From Fasciolopsis buskii (lineage: Eukaryota; Platyhelminthes; Trematoda; Plagiorchiida; Fasciolidae), in contig LUCM01008380.1 of the NCBI GenBank assembly GCA_008360955.1, forward strand, positions 172,079 to 236,078: a stretch of 64,000 nt of DNA. The letters run 5' to 3'. Below the pieces are notes generated by a model that was not told the origin of the DNA, did no database searches, and saw nothing but the letters and a program-made list of their open reading frames with translations. Made by a program: the position numbers and the translations under genes. Shown here in pieces: positions 14,320 through 26,900 of the stretch (position 1 is the first letter of the stretch; each line of letters begins with the position of its first letter).

Positions 14320-17300
14320 CACGATAACACCCAACAATCTGTCATTTTCAGGAATACTGTTGAAGCAGTTAAAATTCTGCCAAACGGGACTTGACCAATA
14401 TAGGTAGGAGGCAAACCTGTGGACATGGCATCCAAACACCATGGTAATAACTGACATAGCATCAAAAATTACACGACCTGCAGCACCGGAACGTTTGTTT
14501 CGCATCGGAAGCAGCTTTCACCTAAAATCAAATTCATCAAGCAGATAGTTAGAGGTGAACCTGCCAAGGAATCTTGATCACGTAAATGATAATTTCCATA
14601 ATAGATTATCGTGAGTGGAAGCTATGATTTGCTCAGCCTGGGTAACCGGGGCAAACGGCTTCCGATATGCTTAACTTGTACGACAGTCCAAACGAAACCC
14701 ACTAGTGGAGAACTAATTCTTTGGTTTAATTCTTCTACAATAGTTTGTCTGCATCTAAACTAATACTGTCGTTCCCCATTCTACGGGGCATTATTTCATC
14801 ATACGTGACTGATGTCCACGTATTACTAAATCATGAATGCGTTAATGTGTCGGAACAAAATACCAATAACCGAAAACGAAATAAGTAGTAAAGTCCCGAA
14901 AATTTATGCCCCTTTTTTTAGAGGTGGCCTACCACTCTGTTTGTTTCCAGTGCATACCTTTCCAAAAGTTTCAACCCATAAATGAAAAGTTAGTGGACCG
15001 TTGACAGCTGTATGATTCGTCTGCGTTTCCCATATCAAATGACAATTAATTAAAACACAGAAGTGTTCGCTAGGCTTCGTGCCCGTCTTTATATTGCATT
15101 CTAATAAACGTCCGGAAATAGTCCACGATCTCAGTGGAAATAAACAACATGGGAGAATCAAAAGCCGTAAATGGAGCCAAGGAAATGTGCTGGATAGGGC
15201 GAGTGTCCCCAACCCTTAAAGAATAAGAGCTTGTTCATTTGTTACTCCTGAAGGCAAATCTATTCTTAAGCACAGAGAAGGCAGTACTGAATGCAAGTAC
15301 CGTTCTTCGGCCTCAAAATAAGTTGATCAGCAAGTTTGCTATTTCATTGTTGAACTCGCCCATTTTCATCCATTGTTCTAACGATCAACAAGTCATGTAA
15401 GGTCAAATTCCATATTTGCTCTTCATTGTTCTTCACGACTTCTTTTTGTGGGCGTTTCGTTTCTCCTATAGTCATCCAGAATGTGTATACCATTTTGTGC
15501 CCCCCTGTGATTGCCATCCAGTCGGATAGCGATGGGACGGAGCAAAAAATAAGAAAGGCTAGTCGAAATGGTTGACTGTTCGATAATTCACGCACTGATT
15601 GTAGTGCCCAGCGCCGTCCTTCCTTACCGACTGTAGAGAGCCGCCAAAAAGCAGAAATTTCCGATCGCCCTCTCTCCCAAACTCAAAAGTGGATCCCCAG
15701 AACATTTGTGATTGAGTAACAAATTTTAGTTTTTTAACAAAACCCTTCCAAAACCATTCCTGGTAATGTATTTGTATGTTACGTCTTATTCACTAAAACA
15801 TTTTCTACCTTTGCATGCATGTCCGCCAGTGTGTGCTTCGAACTCATGTCTCTAACGTCAGTTTGACACGGTTTATTTCGAAACTTCTGACATTTGGTCT
15901 ATTTTGCATCTTTCAGATCATGAGAATGTGCTACAATAAAAGTTATATCCACGTGACTGTTCAATTTGCATTACAAATAAAATGAAAGAGCAAAATAATG
16001 CTAATTGCTTTTTGTAGAATTCGACCACAAAGGGATCTTTGTTCCACCCTCGAATGAACACATGCAATTTGCTTCGCAAATAACAAAACATCTTAAAACT
16101 AAGAAACAATTCAGTATAGACAGCGGTCTACTTACTGGGTGACATGTAATCCTCCAAATCCTCAAGTGCAATCATACGGTTCCATTGGGTCTGCATTAAA
16201 TTTATACAGTTCGTGACAATGTAGACTGTTAGTTGTTTCAAGTTTATTTTTTCCCACAAAAACCAGGAATGTTTAACCGGAGCGGACGTCATTAATTTAC
16301 ACATCCAAGGAGTGTATTACGGATTTTTCGAGGAACAAGATGTTACGTCATTTGATCTTTTGAACGTGCTTCCAATCATTCCTATCACCGTGGTTCGCTT
16401 GCTTGCAAACAACCAATAACTATTTGTGACCTTTTTGAGATAAGCTAGAACGCAGACAGTCTCACTGAACAAAACTGTTTAGTTTTATGAAAGTTATTCT
16501 TCCCTCATCACTGCTATTATTCCTGGACTTTCTGCTAGTCATATAGCACAGATATGAAGATCAAAAAGTAATAAACCTTGATGGGAACGCAACGTTATGC
16601 GTACGGTTAGCCTCTGCGGGTTTTCATTAAAATGCTCTCCGATTACATTGGATGACAGTGTTTAAGAAAGTTTACAGACATAGTTCAATATGGCTTGGTA
16701 ATAAGAAAATCAGCAGCTCGTGTAAAATCATTATTTTAGTACAGATTTAACTTATTTACTGTGCTGTGTTGCTCGGTGTTTATGTATGCTCAACTAAAGA
16801 CAAAAAAATTGGAGGCATTGTGCACCCTTAGCTTGATTTCTTTTGACGGGTTGTTGCGGTGCTTCAAACAGAGGTGCTTTCCTGGATAAATGAACACCTG
16901 TCCGGGACCCTAGTCCCAAGGTCATCTGAAGAGATTCACGATAATTTGTTTAACATCAGCAAGACGCGATTTAGTTCGGTTTCGTTACTGTGGTTTCCAT
17001 AGCGACTACATAATTACTCATGAAACCGTTGACTCTTACCCTGGTTCCGTAAAGATCTAACCAGTGAGATTCTCAGCTCAAAAACTTCACATCTAATTCT
17101 CATTCTATTCAGGCCCTGATTAACACATACTGCTAATGACTTTCAACAAAGACCAAAAGGCTGAATGCTATTTCTATTGGTTTCGCGTAGTGATCTGAGC
17201 ATTGCCATCAGAAAGTGGATGATTTAAATAGGAAGTACGTTATGCATTGTTTACATTTATCTACCCATATATATCTATGTAATGTTCTAGCAAATTCGGG

Positions 17301-20300
17301 GTTGTCAGTGATCCAAACATCTTCCGAGTACCTCGGTGAATTTATATGTTGCTGAAAGTTCTAACTCAGATACCTCCATAATAATATTAATCTCTGCACT
17401 GTCCCGTACTTCAGAATGTTTTAAAATTCAGTGGAAATTATTCGGAACTGCCATCTAACCAACTCAACGAGATCGCGTTCTCATAGTTCGAAAATGCAAT
17501 TCATTTTACGTGGGGCACATCTGTGCTCGAATTTTCTGTCGACTTTTTTCACAATTTTCAGATCTCATAGAAAACGGACGTGAGTTTGTAAGTTTCGAAA
17601 CACCTTGTATCGGTCTTTTGCACACGGAGGAATGAAACAAATTTCTGGCGAGAAGCAAATACAATAGCATATGAGTATAGGGGTGGGTGAAAAGGTAGGT
17701 AGGCAGAGCAACCATAACCGTGAAACCGGTGCATCTGGGAGAAATTTTGTTCATCTATTCGTAGGCATAACGCACCATCGAGAGCAAAAGCCCACAATTT
17801 TGGACCTTTCTGTCCTCTTCCTGGATGCCAGCCTTGCTAGACCAGTGAAGAATTTTCCGAGGAATCACCAAGTTATTTCTTAAAATTGACCTATCACCTA
17901 TTCACGTCCCTAATGATGGCAATGAAGTCCTAATGAAGTACACTGTACGTAATTCTAACATTATTCAAAACATGTCTACGTAGACGACCAGTGGAGGTCG
18001 CCAACAGTTGCCTGGTTTTTTTCAATCCAAGCATTTAGAAAACAATCCTATCCGGCATAACCTATTCGCTTCCTTCATATAAGTTGAGGAATTTATTCGT
18101 GAACTATTAATGTCAAAACCCGATAACTTTTGTTGCCTGTATAAGGAAAAAATGAGTTGACTCAAATTTTTCATCGGTCAGGTGAAACTCTAAGGTTCTT
18201 GGATCCTAAACGAATTTGAGTTAGGAATTTTTCTAACACCAGTCTTCCACAAACCATTTGTGTAAAGTCAAGGTTCACTTTAAATTCGATCACGAAAAAG
18301 CTTTATTTTATGGAAAATCACAAATTGGTTGATAAATATGAGGAACCTATGTAAAACAATCGATTGAATATCTTTTTGTAGCGATCAAAATTTTACTTTA
18401 TTTTATTTGTTCTGGATCTACGGAACCGTGATTCGAGAATTTCTGGTCCGCTTTTGATTTCTGCTTTCACCAGTCACTCGGGATTAGCTGTAGATAGGAA
18501 GAACTAAACTAAGCCAACCGGTATCGAAATACTGCAATATTCACCGGTTGTCATAAAATAGCAATCCATGAAACCGGTCTTGTTTTTACCCACTGAAATA
18601 ACACAAATCGCACGACACGGAAGTTTATTACATTTTATTAGCGTTTTTTCAAGCTTTATCGGTTTTCCAACAGAGCGAATTCCTAGAAAAAAAATAGATG
18701 AATGTGCACTTTTCACAATCTTGAAAAATTGATGTTACTTTATAGAATAAATAGTTCTATACTCTTCTAGTCGAGAAATAATACAACCCTTCATCTCTGA
18801 TCGATTTTCTTAGACAACTAAATGAAAATTATTTTGGGTGCTCACAAGCCAGTCAGATTGGTTGCCTCCTCATCGCTTTAACCAAGTTGTAGATTTTTTT
18901 CACGACAAAGATGACTGTGGGGAAATTCTCTTATTCTAAGTTCAAATTGATGCAAGTCACTTTCGGCAAAAGTACAGTCCGCTTCCCAGAATATGGGAAA
19001 TGCAACCCAAATCTGATTCGGCCGAGTGATGCATAAGATCCATTGAGTATTTGCGTCCATATAGCAGCGAATCAGTGAAAGAGATGGCTGTTGGATGGGA
19101 TTCATGATAATTTGATCGATTAGTGCAATTGTGTATTGTGATTGACTGCGGGTGCGCGATACTAGTAGGTAGAGCCATTGGATTCTGGGATGACCCACTC
19201 GGATTTGGCCCTTGTAACATTTTACTGTGATCGATATACTTCCCGATTAACAAGCCACCTCTTTTGGTAAAACTCACCGAACAGAATACCCCGATTAGAA
19301 AACGTTTTCAAATCAACGGTTACCCTACTGATAATTTTCAAATGAATGATTATAATGTAGGTATTCATTAGCAGGCGCAGTTGTTAATCGGGCATCTGAA
19401 AACCGATGCGGTCGTAGTAAGGCAAAAGAGATGCAACGCTGTTTTGTCAGATGTAATGCGCTGTTACACAGCCCGCAGTCTCGATATTTTCCAATATCGC
19501 AATGCAATTTTCATATCCCTTTTGCCAGATGATGTTGTACGGATTCACCAAATCGACCATATTTAGGTAGGAATTTCGCTATCATACAGTGCAAATTGAA
19601 CGACATACCTTGAACTGTGAGGAGCGTTCTAGCATGTTATGGTTTTAAAAATATAACCCCGTAATTATAAGTGTTTCCGGAAAAATGCATAAAGCTTCCA
19701 TTTGGAAGTGACAAAAAATGAGGGCACAATTCCACCGAATCCGGAAGAAGAAAGAGCGAGACAGTAGAAATTGGTCCCGTAAAATGGAAAGAAAGTTGAT
19801 TTAAAAATGGGAAAAGAAAAACGATCAAAAAATAAACATTGACCGGTGTGGATAACACCTTGTGATTTGTTTGTCGGTGGACATGGGTGCGAACAGTACT
19901 TTGGTTGAAAATTTATTTTGGGTTTTGTTTTATCCAGCAACCTTTTTGTTGTCATGACTTCTGGCTGAATTTTTCCTCTTCACGACTAATGCGTTACGGC
20001 GGTTATTTGGATACCCAGAACTCATTACTCGGGTTTCCAAGCCGTATTGAGTTGTTAGTTAATTGAGACACATTTAAACATAAAACACAAGTTAAAGGAT
20101 TAAACCCTCACTCATGAGAGCGCGTTGATTTTTGCCGATATGACTAAAATGGTGGCAATAAATTCGAAATGTTTTTCATGTTTAAAAAACCCTATTAATT
20201 GCTTAGTACCTCACGGTCATTGATTATTCATCTGCGGTTATCATTCATTAGCCTCTAGATGTCTTCAAGTAGTTCACGACTGTAGACTGGAAATAACGGG

Positions 20301-22242
20301 CTCGATTCAAACCCCGCATGAATTCATTCTCTCCAGCTAGACGCAATAACTGAAGCAAAAGTACACTCACGTGACATGTCTTGACGGCTAATGCGATGTT
20401 ATATATTTCTGACTTATATGAAACAGTTTTAGAAGAATAAACCAAGGTCACCAGATTTTTCTGAAACATTTTTCATGATTTATTCATATAATTACCTTTA
20501 TCTTATGACAGTAGCTATCTGAACTGATCAGGCGTATTGGTCTCCACTGGAAGTGCTCTTCTGAGGGACGTTGGACTGCCCAAGTTGTGAGGGACACCTG
20601 AACAAGAGGTTTCGCTTTCGGACGACTAACACCGTTCGTAATTCGGCCTCATCCGAAAACCTATCGGAATCCAGAAACAATGAATACCAACGATCCATTG
20701 TGCACTGCTATGGGAGAAGCGTCACCTTCCGTTAGCTGGCTATTTTAAAGCATATTCAAACCGGAGACAAGTGTTTCGAGATGCAAGTTATTCAGTCATC
20801 AGACATCAGAATTTCAAGCCAAATTATTTTTACCGATTGCATACATAATGAATTCTGTGACATGTGATTCTGTTAAACAAACCCTTCATTAGATTGTAGT
20901 TCACAAAATCATGCCAACAAATGTGACCCCAACGAATTGATTGTGATTCGAAACAGGAACAGATTCAGAAGCTTTCACTACTCCTAAAACGCAGCCTTTT
21001 GATCTGTGCCAATAAAAATGCATTATTCTATTCCTCCAGAGTTCTGGAATGTCATGATTGGCCCGGTTTTTTGGGTTGCGGAGCAGTAAACGTTAACGTC
21101 ATGGGCAGAATAATTTCAGACTCGAGGTTGTTTGTAGTGTCCTAACATAATGGCGATTATGTCTAACTGATAACTCGATTGCACAGTTTACGATCGTTTT
21201 CCTCAATCACTACAGATATGTGACCCTCAAACGTTCTCATACTTCCTTCTTAATATCTTCCACTAAGTTTATTCCGATCACATGAGTTGCTCCCTTAATT
21301 ATCTGCTTTCTTGCTTTCTCTCACTCTCTCCGAGATTCGACAACTGCTAGTACTTCTATCGGTAATTTTATTGCTCCTAGGAGCCTTTATCAAGAATAGA
21401 AATAATTAGGGCCTAATTGCTAACAACCTGCCCACGTTGATGGATTTCCATTTCTCTGGTCTACTCGAAGCGAGTTTCACGTGGAAATATCGTTGCGCAC
21501 ATTAAACGATACCGCTTTTTACCCTATTAGTACAGGATAAAATACTTCGGCATTGTATCTCTTTTCAAGATGAAGTCACTGAACGGTAACTGTATGCACA
21601 GAAAATTGTTAAGTCTTGAACTTGTTACAAATGCTGGTTAGAGAGCGATATCACCGACAACCTGAATGAATCGAACCTGAAATATAAGAAGAAAAGTCTC
21701 CCGCTAACGAATAAATATTTCTGAGAAATTTCCCGAACCAAAGCGGAAGAAAACAAGCGCTGACTAGCATTGCATTCCATCGCAAGAATCGGGCACGGCA
21801 GCATGCTTTTACCTGGTTGAGGATAAACATCCAGGAGCATCGCTGAACAAATTTCATTTCGTTCGAAAAGATAATAAAACCAATCCAAAAATGGCAATCC
21901 GTTGACCATATTTTTTTCCAAGTGTTTAGCGTAAACAAATCTCTACTCTATGTGCAATGAAGTCATCATTGCTCTTTTGGAATTCCAAATGGTTCAAGCG
22001 TGTTATGAATGACAAACACATGAATCCGAATAATGTTTTATAATTTTCAATATATCGTTACTAACCGCGGTGATCACACACACACACGCAAGTGCACAGC
22101 CGAAGAGGATCTTTACGAGCTTACCATTTTTATATTTTCTCACCTAAGTACAGGCTGAGTTGGAATCATTGGTGACTTTTTAACAAATCCGAAAACTAGA
22201 GGCTAATCACATAACGGCTTGTGTGCGTTTTCACAGACATGA
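14320..22242. other. non-coding, no gene recognised
   Basis: Only short open frames (60-106 codons) without recognisable domains occur here, on both strands and often overlapping in antisense. I saw no convincing retroelement relic or tRNA gene. It is probably intronic or intergenic. Confidence 0.45.
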
Positions 22243-22400
22243 CTTAGTGACCTCACGGTGATCAAGTAGCCAACATCGTGTCATTTCAAACCGAACGTTG
22301 CTGGTTCGAACCACCCCACAATCAGTCAACTTGCCCACTTGGCAGCTCTCTGTTCGAGACACTGATATACAGTGTTGTCTCATTAATAAATGGAGAAAAC
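22243..22400 (+). repeat. tRNA-derived SINE, copy C
   Basis: This copy carries a good B box, GGTTCGAACC (22,303-22,312), about 50 bases after a weak A-box-like region (AGTGACCTCACGGTG). The downstream body (ACTTGCCCACTTGGCAGCTC region) and the end (CATTAATAAA) match, in the same order, the reverse complement of the copies at 0.7 and 34.8 kb. The shared body outside the tRNA-like head shows that this is one SINE family and not three separate tRNA relics. A/T-rich sequence follows the end. Confidence 0.6.
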
Positions 22401-23839
22401 GATGGAAGGTAACATGAAAGAGACTAGTTGTTGATGCACATTAAGGACGGGCAAAAATGGTTCTTAGTGGCCCATGACCATATGTGACAATCTTCTCGAA
22501 ATACTTAAAGCCACTTTCGAACTAGGGGAGAAAAGAGGAAGACAAGTAGTAATGACAATCAGTTTTACTATTGGTGCAGATCCCATTATTGTGAATAACA
22601 GCGAACTGGAGTAGTGGAAATATTTTCAAAAGTAGTAGTTATCAATGCTATTAAAACTAAATGTGAACAATCAACGGTCCTGGTAACAGATTTATCATTT
22701 AGATCTTAGAAAATCTGTCAAATGGGATAGATCTCATGAAAATTCCAAGAAAAATTGAAATTGACAGATTCGCCTCAAAATGCGCCAGCTTTAAATGCTG
22801 CTTTGATACTATGGACACCGTTTCCAAAAATATGCTTTACGCTTAAGTTTGCTCGAAATAGTATTCCTTCATGATTATACGGGCCCACTGAACAGGAGGG
22901 AAGGACCGGCAACTGTAACCCTGAAACTTGGAGTGACGTTGAACTACATAAGTTTTCACAAGGTCAGGTATGGTAAAGAGCCCGGTTGCAGCAATTTGCC
23001 ACTCTTGGTTAGTTACCCTGTACCAATTACTCAACTAATCTTTCTCGCTTTATTAATGTGAAATCTGCAGCCGTTTGTTTTTCCTTCACCAAAAACAATA
23101 GGAAAATCAGTCTACCGTCAATCAAGTAAAACAGCATTAGTATGAGTCGAATATCAAAGGATCTTAACTTGACAGGATACTGGAATAAAAATGTGATTCT
23201 TATCGATTACTTTACTGGATGCTTTCAACTCATTTGTAGGAGTTTCATCCCAAATTACAATAATTTATCCTCGGACTAGACTCGATCTCCGGTGAGTACG
23301 TCAGCCAAGCTCCAGTATCATTCATAAAGTATCGTCCAGACCACGCCAAACGGGTGGCGAATACCCGCTCTCTAGCTCAAATCCCGCAAATCGAATAAAA
23401 CCAATTCACAACGCCTTAGTAATCGTCCATTGAAATGCCTGCGTTTCCGAAATCTAGATGATAAATAATCACAACTTATTCACGAAAATAAGAAGTTAGG
23501 TGCGATGAAATATTACTCTCTCGTTTCCAAATCGACTCTGGTGAATAGACATTTGAACTTACCAATTCCGTCCAATAGAGGATTATTTGCGGATGTTTCG
23601 ATTTGATAGCCATGACCGTAGGATATTTCTACACAAATATCCGATTCGGAACAGCGCTATTTTGTGCAATTTTGTAACTCTACGGATCCGCACAAATGAT
23701 CAGCTACAAATATGTCCGTGATGTACTCAACGCAACCGAAAATGACGGTTGATAGGTGAACAAAATGGAACAGGCACACTTGGGTAACATTGTGCTTGCG
23801 TTTGTATAACTGCGGGCGTCCTTCAGCGTGTGTTTACGG
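22401..23839. other. non-coding, nothing recognised
   Basis: No supported gene or repeat was identified in this stretch. Confidence 0.45.
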
Positions 23840-23876
23840 GTGTGTGCGTGTGTGCATGCACGCACACACGCACGTG
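23840..23876. repeat. alternating purine-pyrimidine palindrome (GT)n/(CA)n
   Basis: Thirty-seven bases alternate perfectly between purine and pyrimidine (GTGTGTGCG...CACGTG). They also form an imperfect inverted repeat centred on TGCATGCA at 23,853-23,860, with 14 of 17 positions pairing. Such tracts can adopt Z-DNA or a cruciform. It probably arose from back-to-back GT and CA microsatellites. Confidence 0.75.
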
Positions 23877-23956
23877 AATTTTAGCCGGGACATACGTGTC
23901 TTTCAAGGGAAAACCAAGCGCAGTGCATAATCGCAAACAGTGGAGTAGTCACCGGG

Positions 23957-23995
23957 ATGCACACGCTCACACACACATACACATGAACACACCAA
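23957..23995. repeat. CA-rich microsatellite
   Basis: An interrupted CA repeat (CACACACACATACACATG and flanks) lies about 80 bases after the GT/CA palindrome. A shorter run of the same type lies at 22,076-22,088. Confidence 0.7.
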
Positions 23996-23999
23996 AGAA

Positions 24000-26900
24000 T
24001 ATTGAAATAAAGATCTCGACCTAAGGCAAAGCTCCTTGGGTTAGATCATCGAAACTCCATGCCGGGTAGAGCATCAATCACATCAATAATTAGACGTTAG
24101 ACTAATCCGAACTTGTGTACCTTACAGAGAAGTTCTTGAGTGATTTGCCAGTTCGTGTGCACCTGGGGAAAACAACGGTGGATGGTTTAAGCTTTTGTGT
24201 TTATATGCAATCCTGTTTCTAAAGATAATCAATAGAGAAGACTGTTTGTGGTTTGACTGAAAACCGACCAAGAAGTGCGCTTTCTTAGCAGTCATGACAA
24301 CCTCAATTTACACTAGTGCCTGTTTGGCTGAGCTCCGTCCATTCAGTCAATCTGAGTGTTTCAATATAGTTTAGTGGATTTTACATCCATAAAAACTCCA
24401 CTAAACCGAAATGGTATATTTTACGTGTGTACACGGGAGTACAGCGAAGACATTGCCTGAGGAAAAGATAGACCGATCAAACAAAAAATCCGAGATATCG
24501 ATTGATCTGGTTTCCGTGATCGACAAAACAAATCATCGATTTAAATTACTGTGAATAAAGTTGAGTACAAAGAACTGATCCACTTTTTCATTCTGACTGG
24601 CAGATGGGCACGTGGACAAATGCCTAGTAAGCAGACATATTGGGAGTGAGAAAGACATGTAATTGTTCGCCCCTGTTGGCATATGCATCCAATTGGTACG
24701 TGGTTCGCCGATCCTTAGGCACGTGCATGGTTGTGCCTGTTTCCGTCTCCATACAATCAACCGCACTGATTTTCGACCATGCACTTACCATCCTGAGGCT
24801 CCACAGGAACTGAAGGGTACATATTCACCGTGACCGAAAAATCGACACAGGATTGCCACAAACATTCGGGCGACCCAAAGGGAGGACAAAATTCAGCGCA
24901 CTGTGGGACACCATCAGAATTTTACCAGTTTTTCAACGGTTATTCTGGATTAGTTTTGTTTTATTTCAATTACCTAGGATAGATTTATCTCCCAGGTGAA
25001 ATTTTCAAATTTTCATTACAACCTTATCTGAAATGTCAGAAATGAAATTTTCGATGAATAGGCCAAAATCTTAAGGACATATATGTCTCGATCGAAAATC
25101 AAAGCGACTAATATTGATACGGCGAAAACCCCCATCCAGGTCACCTGATTCCACGCAGAATATTTATCATTCAGCGATATATCATCTGTGTTGCATCCGT
25201 TAGATTCCAAAGCCCCTATATGCCTCCTACGCAAACTGACCAATAGGGCATTATTACTTTCGCATTCTGACTTCACAGAAGCATTTTGATGCATGAATGC
25301 ACTTAACTTGGTTGAACCCAAGAATGGGAGCGCTCCAATTAATGCTGCGAATTGTGGGAAAAATTGTTTGACTTTTGGATAACCAAACTGTCACTGAAAA
25401 GGTGATGTCTCACAGGATTTCGTCAATGTTATACCGCCGAACCCGTCGTCCAGGAATGTTTACGTAAGTCATAACAAATTATTTACTGTGCATCCAATAA
25501 CATTGCCATTTTATACCCGATGGAGATCGCTTGTTTTCCACTGAATACAAATTCTCGATTTCCTAAATCGTCTCACCAATTATCCGGATGAAACTATCGT
25601 CGTTACAATCGTCGTGGACATAGCTGACAAACACAGCTTTTGATTTAATGACATTTCCGAGAAAACCGCTTGCCTATACCTTTTGGCGCAGAACGAAGCT
25701 TGTCAGAGCGTTTGCTGCGAAATTCTTACAGGAATCTTCAATTTAGGCTATAAGTTGAGCAGCACAGCACAAAGTGTCCCAGTTATTCTATTCGAAACCT
25801 TTTAGTAATTGTACATTTGAAGAGGCCTCGATAAAGGGTGATATCATGCCCTAGCAAAAAATGGAATACCAACAGCATACTTCGTTCCCAAAAAATCATG
25901 GCGAGTATGCGGGGCATGACAGTAGAGGAACATAAAGGAAACAACCAATCAGTGATGTTTATTGCAAAATGCAAATCAACACTTGTGTCGTAGACAGGTG
26001 AATCTTACCTTTCAGTTGGAATTCACTAGTGATTTTCCCGTTCTTTGATTTCACAAACTGGCCAGTAAAGAACAGTTTGGAATCCATTTTTATCTATTTG
26101 CTCCATTGTGGCAAAACCCGACAGGTTTTATGTAACCAAAATGAACTTTCAAGTGTTTGTCCATGTTAGATTTCGTCCCAACTTTATCAGTTATCCCATT
26201 TGGCTTCGCCATCTTGCAAATGCTTTGCAGGAACAGCATTCGTTAAAAGATTAATTAATATCGTTCTCTTTAGCAGATGGAAAGCAAGCTCTTGGCATAG
26301 ACCATATTGGTTACTGTGACCAATTCTTCCAAATAATTGACTGTCCTCATCGTGCTTGTGAATGCCAAATCTATGGTCGGTCAAAGAGATCAATCCTACT
26401 CATGAGCCGATGTACTTGAATGACAAAATACCGGAAAAACGTCCAAGAAACCGCAATCCCAAAGTGTCAGCGATAGTTACGAACGTTAAATCCATTGTGG
26501 TTAAGTTGACAAGTCCATCTCTGTTCGAGATGAGTCAAACACGGTTGTCCGTTAAAAACGTGGGCAAAACTGACAACACGTGAGCTGCAGCATTTTTCAC
26601 TACTGGCTGCCGGATTTGGAAGCAGTAGTGAAATGCAGCAACAAAATAATGCAAATAAAAATGAAACGGATTTCCAGACCAAATGACGTAAGGCGTGTGT
26701 CGGAAAATCGATGCGCCATGTTTTACAATCAAATTATAAAACTTGCCTTGAGAAAGACTACCCACGGTGGTCGGAACGTTGGAGCAACACGTCTACCAAC
26801 AACGTTGTATTATTAATATTATATCAGTCACGATGGATACGGATTCCCAATTATTCGTCGTGTTTTCGCCCATGTTGTTAGATCACTCCAAAATGGAGTG

